Source: Burkholderiales bacterium (GTDB lineage: Bacteria; Pseudomonadota; Gammaproteobacteria; Burkholderiales; SG8-41). From it: a stretch of 32,220 bases of DNA. Of this stretch, positions 15,020 through 22,289 are shown in pieces. Each line of letters starts with the position of its first letter. Position 1 is the first letter of the stretch. The notes below the pieces were generated by a model, which was not told the origin of the DNA, searched no databases, and saw nothing but the letters and a program-made list of their open reading frames with translations. Position numbers and translations under genes: made by a program. The DNA lies in contig JAUXMZ010000002.1 in assembly GCA_030683105.1 (NCBI GenBank), positions 1 to 32,220 on the forward strand, written 5' to 3'.

Positions 15020-15028
15020 GGAATTGCC

Positions 15029-15652
15029 ATGCAGCCTGTCAACAAGATCAACATCGGCGCGATCGCGGTTGCGATCAGTCTTGCATTCAGCACCGGCGCA
15101 ATCGCGCAAAGCCTGTCAAAGGACGAGTACAAGGCCGGCAAGGAAGGCATTTCTGCCGCGTATAAATCCGACAAGGCCAACTGCGACTCGTTTGCCGGAA
15201 ATGTGAAGGACAGATGCCGGGCAGAGGCGAAAGCCAACGAAAAATACGCCAGAGCCGATCTTGAATTCCGTTACAACCCCACCGCCAAGACCCGCTATGA
15301 AGCGCGTGTCGTCAAGGCGCAGGCCGAATACTCGGTGGCCAAGGAGTTGTGCGATGACAAGGCTGGCAACGTCAAAGACGTCTGCCTGAAAGAGGCCAGG
15401 GCGGTGGAAATTTCCGCCAAGGCCGACGCCAAGGCGCAGATGAAAATCGCCGATGCGAACAAGACAGCCAACCAGAAGTCCAGTGCCGCACACCTGAAGG
15501 CGGACGAAAAGGCGAACGATGCGCGCAAAAACGCAGTTGAGATCAAGCGTGATGCCGATTTCGCGGTGGCAAAGGAAAAGTGCGATGTTTATGCAGGTGA
15601 CGCCAAGGCCCTGTGCATGAACGAGGCCAAGGCGCAGTTCGGCAAATCGTAG
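15029..15652 (+). CDS. Secreted protein with three Cys-pair repeats
   Basis: The 207-residue protein has a cleavable signal peptide ending near residue 26 (G-A-I-A-Q-S). The mature part is highly charged, Ala/Lys-rich and mostly helical. It contains three copies of a unit of form C-D-x-x-A-G-(N/D)-x-K-x-x-C-x-x-E-A-(K/R)-A, at roughly residues 47-70, 109-132 and 186-206. Each unit has two cysteines ten residues apart, suggesting one disulfide per repeat in the periplasm. Proteins of this look are often labelled TolA-like because of composition only; I do not recognise a defined function. GAAGGA precedes ATG 15029. It has a promoter of the shared type and is followed by a weak hairpin (15663-15693). 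Confidence 0.8.
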   Translation: MQPVNKINIGAIAVAISLAFSTGAIAQSLSKDEYKAGKEGISAAYKSDKANCDSFAGNVKDRCRAEAKANEKYARADLEFRYNPTAKTRYEARVVKAQAEYSVAKELCDDKAGNVKDVCLKEARAVEISAKADAKAQMKIADANKTANQKSSAAHLKADEKANDARKNAVEIKRDADFAVAKEKCDVYAGDAKALCMNEAKAQFGKS

Positions 15653-15751
15653 TTGCGGCAGGGCAGGCGTCACGAGACTAATCGGATGCCTGCACGTTTG
15701 GCAATGCGTAAATTACAATATCAAGCAAAGTATTAGAAAGGGCATATCACA

Positions 15752-15976
15752 ATGAAAACCATGCAAAAACTTGCAGTTAGTGCGATTACCGCGGCTGTGC
15801 TGTTCGGCTTGGGCGGTTGTGCCGGCATGTCGGCGCAGGACAAGAACACTGCGATCGGCGCCGGTGTGGGCGCAGTCGGAGGCGCTGTCCTTACCGGCGG
15901 CAGCGCGGTCGGAACAGTCGGCGGTGCGGCGGTCGGCGGCCTCATCGGCAATCAGGTTGGCAAAGACGGTAAATAG
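15752..15976 (+). CDS. Small glycine-zipper lipoprotein (OsmB/YmgG-like)
   Basis: The 74-residue protein has lipobox L-G-G-C near residue 23. A glycine-zipper hairpin makes up most of the mature chain (A-I-G-A-G-V-G-A-V-G-G-A-V, then G-G-A-A-V-G-G-L-I-G-N-Q-V-G). Length and layout match osmotically inducible OsmB-type lipoproteins. AAAGGG lies 9 bp before the ATG. No copy of the shared palindrome is seen directly upstream; the 100-bp gap after the previous gene is AT-rich around 15710-15735 and may hold its own promoter. Confidence 0.88.
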   Translation: MKTMQKLAVSAITAAVLFGLGGCAGMSAQDKNTAIGAGVGAVGGAVLTGGSAVGTVGGAAVGGLIGNQVGKDGK

Positions 15977-16103
15977 TCACCGGTAATAGCAAATGCTTAC
16001 GCCGCGCCCGCATCCCGTGCGGCCGGCGGGCCGCTGTTCCTCGTTGCGGAGCACTGATTCGCGATACATGGGTGGCGAGCCTGCCAACTTGAAGAGAATC
16101 CCG

Positions 16104-17417
16104 ATGAACATTCACAAACATGCATTTTCGTTCTTCCTGCTGCTTCTGGCTTTCGCGCTGATTGGGACGTCAACGCAGCCGGCCTACGCTGCGTCACAGC
16201 GCGAGGTTACCCTTCCGCATATCGACAGGTTTTATATCGACAGTCCGGATCGGCTCACTCCCGGCTCTGATCTGACTTTCACCGTCGAAGGTACGCCACA
16301 GGGCAAGGCCAGCGTTCGCATTAACAGAGTAAAGAAAAACATTCCGTTGAAGGAAGTGTCCCGCGGCGTATATGAAGGCGTCTATACCATCAAAAGCAAA
16401 GACAAAATCACTGGCGGCACCACCTTGCGGGTAACCTTGCAAGAACGCGGACAGTCGACCTACGAGACCTACCGCATGGCTTCGGCATCCAGCACGGCCC
16501 CTGCCGCGCAACCCGCGGCGATGAAAATCGATCGCTTTACCGTTACCCCGATCGGAAAGATCGAACCGGGCGCAGAACTAAGATTCGCGCTGCATGGCAC
16601 CCCGGGCGCCAAAGCCTATTTCACCATTGAAGGGATTACCGCGAATGTGCCGATGCGCGAGGTAAGCAGCGGTCAATATGAAGGCAGCTATACGATACGC
16701 CGGCTCGATCATTTTCCATCCGCCGTGAAGATTTACGGCACGCTCGAAGCCAATGGCCAGGCGATCGGCGCGCCCTTGAAACAGGCATTGATTACTGACA
16801 CAAAACCGCCGGTGCTCGGCAATATTTCCCCGCGTGACGGAGAAACGGTCGTGGCCGGCACTGTGACGTCGGTTTCGGCCACCTTCGATGACAGCGGTGG
16901 CGTCGGTGTCGATACGAAAAGCGCCAGGGTAGTGGTGGGCGGTGCGAATGTCACTCAGAGTTCCGTGATCACGCCGCAATTCTTCACCTACCGCGCCAAC
17001 CTCCCGCCGGGCAGATATCCGGTTGAAGTGACTGCACGGGATCTGGCGGGCAATGCGGTGCGTCAAGTCTGGACATTTAATGTGGTGCAGCAAGCCGCGG
17101 CGACACACCTGCCGCTGCGGATCTTAAATCATGCCAATAATGACCAGGTACGCGGTGACATCACTGAAGTTCGCGGACGTACCGCAGCGGACGCCAAAGT
17201 CGATGTGCAGGTCCAGGGTATATCGTCGGTTGCAGGCTTGTTCGGTGTCACTCAACAGATTTACAGTCAATCGTTGCGCGCTGATGCTAACGGTGACTTT
17301 GTTTTCAGCTTTCGCCCGCAATTTCCGGTGGCCGGGACACGCTATGAAATTACCGTGAATGCAACGAAATCCGACTTGAATACGGAATTGAAAATGGTGC
17401 TGTTTCAGCAACAATAA
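16104..17417 (+). CDS. Secreted multi-domain protein with two direct repeats and an Ig-like region
   Basis: From ATG 16104 the protein has 437 residues; the frame is open from 15993, but the signal peptide starts here (Q-P-A-Y-A-A near residue 29). Two homologous beta-rich units follow, at about 38-125 and 140-230. Each has I-D-R-F followed by a P-G-(S/A)-(D/E)-L core, a G-T-P stretch, and V-S-x-G-x-Y-E-G-x-Y-T-I. An Ig/cadherin-like region comes next (P-P-V-L-G-N-I-S-P-R-D-G-E-T-V, and A-R-D-L-A-G-N-A), then a final domain with G-D-I-T-E-V-R-G-R-T. There is no membrane anchor or sortase signal. It is probably periplasmic or surface-exposed; I cannot assign a function. GAAGAG lies about 8 bp before the ATG. 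Confidence 0.8.
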   Translation: MNIHKHAFSFFLLLLAFALIGTSTQPAYAASQREVTLPHIDRFYIDSPDRLTPGSDLTFTVEGTPQGKASVRINRVKKNIPLKEVSRGVYEGVYTIKSKDKITGGTTLRVTLQERGQSTYETYRMASASSTAPAAQPAAMKIDRFTVTPIGKIEPGAELRFALHGTPGAKAYFTIEGITANVPMREVSSGQYEGSYTIRRLDHFPSAVKIYGTLEANGQAIGAPLKQALITDTKPPVLGNISPRDGETVVAGTVTSVSATFDDSGGVGVDTKSARVVVGGANVTQSSVITPQFFTYRANLPPGRYPVEVTARDLAGNAVRQVWTFNVVQQAAATHLPLRILNHANNDQVRGDITEVRGRTAADAKVDVQVQGISSVAGLFGVTQQIYSQSLRADANGDFVFSFRPQFPVAGTRYEITVNATKSDLNTELKMVLFQQQ

Positions 17418-17466
17418 ATTCACCGATTGAGCGCGGAGCATCGCGCAAACCCTCATCGCAGGATGC

Positions 17467-17491
17467 GGGTTACCGGATTGGCCGGTAACCC
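17467..17491 (+). terminator. Hairpin between the Ig-like protein and the small lipoprotein genes
   Basis: A perfect 10-bp stem GGGTTACCGG-ATTGG-CCGGTAACCC lies 50 bp after the stop codon. It lacks a T-run, so it may be a Rho-linked stabiliser or attenuator for the small downstream gene. Confidence 0.45.
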
Positions 17492-17531
17492 GTTGAGATC
17501 CGGCGAGAGGGTTTTCCAGGAGATACAAATC

Positions 17532-17726
17532 ATGAAATTGGGCAAGAATGTCGCCGTAATGCTGGCCGCGGGTATCCTGGTTGCAACGCTCGTAGGCTGC
17601 CAGAAACAGGAAGGCCCGGCGGAACGCGCCGGCAAGGCAGTGGACAATGCGACAGAAAACGCCGGGAAGCAGATCGAAAAGGCGGGCGAGAAAATTCAGG
17701 ACGCGGTAAAAGACGCCAAAAAATAA
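17532..17726 (+). CDS. Small amphipathic-helix lipoprotein
   Basis: The 64-residue protein has lipobox L-V-G-C near residue 23. The mature part is about 40 residues of Lys/Glu/Ala-rich amphipathic helix with 11-residue-like periodicity (A-G-K-A-V-D-N-A-T, A-G-K-Q-I-E-K-A, A-G-E-K-I-Q-D-A). It resembles the linker region of the BON lipoprotein at 3298-3723 without the BON domain, so the two probably share ancestry for this part. AGGAG precedes ATG 17532 by 9 bp. It probably lies against a membrane or peptidoglycan surface; function unknown. Confidence 0.82.
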   Translation: MKLGKNVAVMLAAGILVATLVGCQKQEGPAERAGKAVDNATENAGKQIEKAGEKIQDAVKDAKK

Positions 17727-17840
17727 TATCCGCTTTAAGTAAGACCTGCAGCGGGAATGGCTAGGCGCGGGATCGCTCAGCTGCTTTGATCTTTCGCCAG
17801 TCCGAGACAGCGGATTCATGTCATTTTCACCCGCTTCTAT

Positions 17841-17882
17841 GTGTGCCAGCGCACGGTGCGTCTTTGCGGCGTGGAGGATCAT
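17841..17882 (+). promoter_or_regulatory. Class II-type promoter of the glycine-zipper gene at 18034
   Basis: GTGTGC-CA-GCGCAC (17841-17854) is preceded by CTAT and followed after 22 bp by GATCAT (17877-17882). The surrounding CCGCTT and GGTGCGT bases also match the site at 10419. The predicted start is about 17889. Confidence 0.62.
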
Positions 17883-17937
17883 CATTGCTTATGGGTCCCG
17901 GAACCGGTTATTGATCAGCGGCCCATTCAGGTTTCGC

Positions 17938-18020
17938 CGCGGCATGAATATTTCACGCCGCGAGTATTAATCTCATGCCAACGTGGCGCCGGCATGAGAT
18001 CACCCGGGCGGCACCGCCCG
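17938..18020 (+). promoter_or_regulatory. Structured 5' leader with three consecutive hairpins
   Basis: Hairpin 1 spans 17938-17962 (11-bp arms with one mismatch). Hairpin 2 is ATCTCATGCC (17970-17979) with GGCATGAGAT (17991-18000). Hairpin 3 is CGGGCGG-CA-CCGCCCG (18005-18020) and abuts the AAAGG ribosome binding site at 18021. The predicted leader is about 145 nt. Confidence 0.5.
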
Positions 18021-18033
18021 AAAGGCAGTTAAC

Positions 18034-18624
18034 ATGGAAACGCAAATCGGCAAAGCCAGTAAAACCCCCCATCCCCTGATGTGGATAGCAGCCATCGCGA
18101 TCACGTTGTTCTGCGCCGCCGGCATCGCGGCCATCATGGGCTGGATTCCGACCTCGATGGGCGGCGCCAATGACAACGCCGCGCTCACCAAACTCGAGAA
18201 ACCTCAAACCAGCACGGCGAAGAAGCCTGCAGCCGCGAAAACGCAAACGGCCCCGGTGCAAATGGCGAACAACGCCCCTGCCAAGGTGAAGTGCGCGGAG
18301 TGCGGCGTCATCGAATCGACACGTGAGGTCAATCGGGCCGGCGAAGGCAGCGGTCTGGGCGCTGTCGGCGGTGCGGTCGTGGGCGGACTTCTCGGCAATC
18401 AGATCGGCGGCGGGCGCGGCAATCAGGCCGCGACCGTGGTCGGCGCGGTGGGCGGCGCGGTAGCCGGCAACCAGATCGAGAAATCGGTGAAATCGGCCAA
18501 AAGCTACGAAGTCACGGTCCGTTTTGACGACGGTTCGAGCCGCGTGATCACCGAGGCGAACCCGTCGGCGTGGCGGACGGGAGATCACGTGAAAGTCGTC
18601 GACGGCGTAATCCGCTCGAACTGA
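18034..18624 (+). CDS. Glycine-zipper 2TM protein with N-terminal membrane anchor and CxxC motif
   Basis: The 196-residue protein has an N-terminal membrane helix (residues about 15-40, no lipobox). An Ala/Lys/Thr-rich linker follows, then V-K-C-A-E-C-G-V-I near residue 88. A glycine zipper comes next (about 106-150, G-A-V-G-G-A-V-V-G-G-L-L-G-N-Q-I-G-G-G), and a C-terminal beta region Y-E-V-T-V-R-F-D-D-G-S-S-R-V-I. The zipper and C-terminal part are SlyB-like, but the anchor suggests an inner-membrane protein facing the periplasm. The C-x-x-C pair could bind metal or form a disulfide. Expression appears to depend on the palindrome promoter at 17841 and on the structured leader. Its zipper-less relative is at 13131. 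Confidence 0.87.
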   Translation: METQIGKASKTPHPLMWIAAIAITLFCAAGIAAIMGWIPTSMGGANDNAALTKLEKPQTSTAKKPAAAKTQTAPVQMANNAPAKVKCAECGVIESTREVNRAGEGSGLGAVGGAVVGGLLGNQIGGGRGNQAATVVGAVGGAVAGNQIEKSVKSAKSYEVTVRFDDGSSRVITEANPSAWRTGDHVKVVDGVIRSN

Positions 18625-18632
18625 TTCAGGCC

Positions 18633-18666
18633 AGGAGTCTGCCGGACTTGGGTTCGACAAACTCCT
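18633..18666 (+). repeat. Palindromic intergenic repeat (family copy C)
   Basis: AGGAGTCTGCCGGACTTGG ... CGACAAACTCCT lies 8 bp after the stop codon at 18624. Its similarity to copy D (21049) continues downstream for about 40 bp (ATGAAAA ... AAAGAACG ... AAAAG). Confidence 0.55.
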
Positions 18667-18709
18667 GATATGAAAAGCACCAAAGAACGAAGTAAAAAGG
18701 AGCATTTCC

Positions 18710-18859
18710 ATGCTTTATACTATCGCCGTTGTTCTCGTCATTTTGTGGCTGCTGGGCCTGGTTACCTCATCCACCATGGGCGGTTTCATTCATATACTGC
18801 TGGTGATCGCCATCGTGGTCGTCCTGCTCAGGGTCATTAGCGGACGAAAAGTCCTGTGA
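18710..18859 (+). CDS. lmo0937-type small membrane protein
   Basis: This is a 49-residue protein, beginning M-L-Y-T-I-A-V-V-L with W-L-L-G-L-V-T-S, the motif S-T-M-G-G-F-I-H-I-L-L, a second hydrophobic helix and the basic end G-R-K-V-L. That layout is characteristic of the lmo0937 (DUF5670) family of two-helix membrane proteins, often found with stress genes; the function is unknown. AAGGAG (18697-18702) gives an ideal ribosome binding site 7 bp before the ATG. Confidence 0.85.
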   Translation: MLYTIAVVLVILWLLGLVTSSTMGGFIHILLVIAIVVVLLRVISGRKVL

Positions 18860-19611
<752 letters not shown>

Positions 19612-19612
<1 letters not shown>

Positions 19613-20094
19613 TGCCTAGAATAAACATCAATATATCATCGCAAGAACTTGTTATTATTGATGATAATAATTCAGTTATCCAGCGTTACCCGGTATCGAC
19701 GTCAAAACATGGCGCCGGAGAGTTAAACGGCAGTTACTGCACGCCGCGGGGCCGGCACATCGTTCGCGCCAAGATCGGCGCCGGCCAGCCGACCAACACC
19801 GTGTTTGTCGGGCGGCGCCCCACGGGAGAGATGTATTCCCCTGAATTATTGGATAAATATCCGGACCGTGACTGGATCCTGACGCGCATCCTGTGGCTGT
19901 CGGGCTGCGAGATCGGATTCAACCGCCTGGGCCAGGTCGATACCATGCGCCGCTATATCTACATCCATGGCAGCCCCGACAGCGTCGAGATGGGCCAACC
20001 CGCGTCTATCGGGTGTATCCGTATGAAAAATAAGGATATTATTGAACTGTTTGATCAGGTTACTCCCGGCACGCCAGTAAATATAACCATATAA
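19612..20094 (+). CDS. L,D-transpeptidase (YkuD domain) without signal peptide
   Basis: The 160-residue protein is nearly all YkuD catalytic domain. The motif is H119-G-S-P-D ... S-I-G-C135-I-R-M-K-N-x-D, with the conserved His and nucleophilic Cys. Such enzymes cross-link peptidoglycan or attach proteins to it in the periplasm. No signal peptide or membrane helix is visible: the chain begins with a short beta strand (I-N-I-N-I-S-S-Q-E-L). ATG 19612 shares one base with the tadA stop codon (TGATG), and no in-frame signal sequence can be placed further upstream. The export route is therefore unclear. Short signal-less members of this family are known as predicted proteins. Confidence 0.85.
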
Positions 20095-20223
20095 ACAATG
20101 GTCTATATTCTTTACTGCAATGGACGCCGCTTGGCGTTTCGGCAGGCGTTATAGGGCTCATCCGCAATATCTGGTGTTTTTCCGCAAATTTCTCCTATTC
20201 ATGGTGTTGCGTGCATAAATATC

Positions 20224-20265
20224 ATTGTGCAGTGCGATAATTTAAGCTAAATTGTGCGCTGCGAT
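20224..20265 (+). promoter_or_regulatory. TGC-rich direct repeat upstream of the SDR gene
   Basis: ATTGTGCAGTGCGAT (20224-20238) and ATTGTGCGCTGCGAT (20251-20265) are spaced 27 bp apart in an AT-rich region. They are 40-80 bp before the SDR start and look like a two-site operator. TGC-rich sites are typical of PhaR-type regulators of polyhydroxyalkanoate genes, but that link is inference. Confidence 0.4.
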
Positions 20266-20305
20266 TAGTATTATTACCCAATGATAATTTAAGGAAATGC
20301 ACCTC

Positions 20306-21046
20306 ATGAGGCTCCAAGACAAGGTGGCGATTATTACCGGCGCCGGCCGCGGTATCGGGCAGGCGACTGCCGTCAAATTTGCCCGGGAGGGCGCCAAGGT
20401 CGTGGTCTGCGATTTGACCCCTGAATCCCTGGAAGAAACCCTCGCGCTGTGCAAGGAAACCCGCGGCGAGGCCATGGGCTACGCCGCCGATGTGCGCGAC
20501 ATGAAATCGCTCAAAGGCATGGTCGAGGCGACTTTGCTCAAGTGGGGGCGGGTGGACTGCCTGGTCAACAATGCCGGTATCGTGGCCGATGCGCAGCTCA
20601 AGAACATGAGCGAAGACCAGTTCGACAACGTCATCGAAATCAACCTGAAGGGTGTCTTCAACTGCACCAAGGCGGTGGTCGACACCATGCTGGCCCAGCA
20701 GTCTGGCGTGATCCTCAATTCCTCTTCCATCGTCGGCCTCTACGGCAATTTCGGGCAGACCAATTACGCCGCGAGCAAATTCGGCGTCATCGGCATGGTC
20801 AAGACCTGGGCGCGCGAACTCGGCCGCAAGGGCATACGTGCCAACGCCGTGTGCCCGGGCTACATCGCCACCAGCATCCTGGGTTCGATACCTGACAAAG
20901 TGCTGAGCGCCCTGGAAGAGAAGGTGCCGCTGGGCCGGTTGGGGCAGCCGGAAGAAATCGCCAATACCTTCGCTTTTCTTGCGTCCGACGAAGCCAGCTA
21001 TATCAATGGCGCGGTGATCGAAGTCAGCGGCGGGTTAGTGATCTAA
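20306..21046 (+). CDS. SDR family oxidoreductase, FabG/PhaB-like 3-oxoacyl reductase
   Basis: The 246-residue classical short-chain dehydrogenase has the cofactor motif T-G-A-G-R-G-I-G near residue 12, N-N-A-G near residue 87 and the catalytic Ser-Tyr-Lys (S-S-S-I-V-G, Y-A-A-S-K). The basic Arg in the glycine motif is compatible with NADPH. The end I-N-G-A-V-I-E-V-S-G-G resembles 3-oxoacyl-ACP and acetoacetyl-CoA reductases. ATG 20306 is taken because AAGGA (20291-20295) lies 10 bp upstream; ATG 20297 would be only 1 bp away. No fab or pha genes adjoin it, so the substrate stays open. It ends at a palindromic repeat. Confidence 0.88.
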   Translation: MRLQDKVAIITGAGRGIGQATAVKFAREGAKVVVCDLTPESLEETLALCKETRGEAMGYAADVRDMKSLKGMVEATLLKWGRVDCLVNNAGIVADAQLKNMSEDQFDNVIEINLKGVFNCTKAVVDTMLAQQSGVILNSSSIVGLYGNFGQTNYAASKFGVIGMVKTWARELGRKGIRANAVCPGYIATSILGSIPDKVLSALEEKVPLGRLGQPEEIANTFAFLASDEASYINGAVIEVSGGLVI

Positions 21047-21048
21047 CC

Positions 21049-21072
21049 AGGAATTTGCCGGGACAAATTCCT
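21049..21072 (+). repeat. Palindromic intergenic repeat (family copy D)
   Basis: A perfect 9-bp stem AGGAATTTG-CCGGGA-CAAATTCCT starts 2 bp after the SDR stop codon and is followed by TAAAATG. It is a shortened copy of the element at 5276. Confidence 0.6.
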
Positions 21073-21169
21073 AAAATGAAAAAAACTAAAGAACGGGATG
21101 AAAAGAATGCCATGCCAGTGATGTTTGATCAGACTGTCATGGGGTTTCGACACGTAAAGTTTCTTTATT

Positions 21170-21256
21170 AAGCAGCCTGTCGCCGAAGCGTGGATCAACA
21201 GCGATTCGTTAACGCTATGCGTTTCGGTGAGTGGGGCCCAGCTCGACAGGCTGCTT
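21170..21256. repeat. 87-bp element with perfect 13-bp terminal inverted repeats
   Basis: AAGCAGCCTGTCG (21170-21182) is the exact complement of CGACAGGCTGCTT (21244-21256). Inner arms CCGAAGCG and CGTTTCGG also pair. A diverged copy lies at 5317-5405. The right end overlaps the last codons of mtnA. Confidence 0.65.
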
Positions 21257-22288
21257 CAGCCGCGCGATTTTCTCCCGGTCGGGGGCGAGCACCACGCCCC
21301 GTTCCGTAATCAATCCCGTAACCAGCTCTGCCGGTGTCACATCGAACACCGGGTTCCTGACCATTACGCCTGCCGGCGCCCAGCGCTGATCGCGGTAACC
21401 GGTCACTTCATCCGCGGCACGTTCCTCGATCGGAATTCCGGCACCTGTAGCGATACCAAGATCGATTGTCGACAGCGGGCATGCGACATAAAACGGAATG
21501 GCGTGGCGCCGCGCCAGCACGGCGACGCTGTAAGTTCCTATCTTGTTGGCCACATCGCCGTTGGCCGCGACCCGGTCGGCGCCAACGATCACCGCATCGA
21601 CTTCGCCACGACTCATCATCAATCCGGCGGCGTTATCCGCGATCAGCGTCACCGGAATATTGTCCTGCATCAGTTCCCACGCCGTGAGACGCGCGCCCTG
21701 CAGGAAAGGACGGGTTTCGTCGGCGATGACGCTGATGTTCTTGCCCGATTCCACAGCGGAACGGATCACCCCCAGCGCCGTGCCATGGCCGGCGGTGGCC
21801 AGCGCCCCGGCGTTGCAATGGGTGAGCACGCGCGCGCCATCCTGGAGCAGGGCGCTGCCGTGACGACCCATCATGCGGTTGATCACGACATCTTCTTCCA
21901 GAATTACATGCGCTTCGGCGAGCAGCGCTGCGGCTATGTCTTCAGTGCCTGTTCCATGCCGGGTGACGAGCCTGGCGCGCATGCGCTCCAGCGCCCACGC
22001 CAGATTGACCGCTGTGGGACGGCTTTGCGCCAGTGTCTCGAACGCATGCGCCATCCCTGAATCAAAAGCGGCCTGCGGCTCATGACATAACCGTAACGCA
22101 TCGAGCGCGATGCCATACGCTGCGGCGCACCCGATGGCGGGTGCGCCGCGCACCACCATGCTGCGGATGCCTTCGGCAACGGCTTGCGCGCAGTCGTAGG
22201 AAAGATAAACGCAACGCTCGGGCAGCGCCCGCTGGTCCAGCATGTCGAGCGCGCCGTCGTGCCAGCGCAGAGTGTGGAAGGAGGGCAT
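21215..22288 (-). CDS. mtnA: S-methyl-5-thioribose-1-phosphate isomerase
   Basis: The 357-residue enzyme has the family motifs R-G-A-P-A-I-G, T-H-C158-N-A-G-A-L-A-T and V-G-A-D238-R-V-A-A-N-G-D, carrying the catalytic Cys and Asp, plus P-L-S-T-I-D. It isomerises methylthioribose-1-phosphate to methylthioribulose-1-phosphate in methionine salvage, and homologs accept 5-deoxyribose-1-phosphate. It starts 1 bp after the stop of the aldolase/dehydrogenase gene, so the two form an operon. The last 13 or so codons lie inside the inverted-repeat element at 21170-21256, so the C-terminal tail is repeat-derived. No kinase, dehydratase or enolase of the classical pathway is in the window. Confidence 0.95.
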   Translation of the reverse strand: MPSFHTLRWHDGALDMLDQRALPERCVYLSYDCAQAVAEGIRSMVVRGAPAIGCAAAYGIALDALRLCHEPQAAFDSGMAHAFETLAQSRPTAVNLAWALERMRARLVTRHGTGTEDIAAALLAEAHVILEEDVVINRMMGRHGSALLQDGARVLTHCNAGALATAGHGTALGVIRSAVESGKNISVIADETRPFLQGARLTAWELMQDNIPVTLIADNAAGLMMSRGEVDAVIVGADRVAANGDVANKIGTYSVAVLARRHAIPFYVACPLSTIDLGIATGAGIPIEERAADEVTGYRDQRWAPAGVMVRNPVFDVTPAELVTGLITERGVVLAPDREKIARLKQPVELGPTHRNA

Positions 22289-22289
22289 C

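Noticed and set aside
22141-22153. GTGCGCCGCGCAC inside mtnA
   Set aside because: It has a one-base centre instead of two and lies within codons of a conserved protein region, so chance is the simplest explanation.
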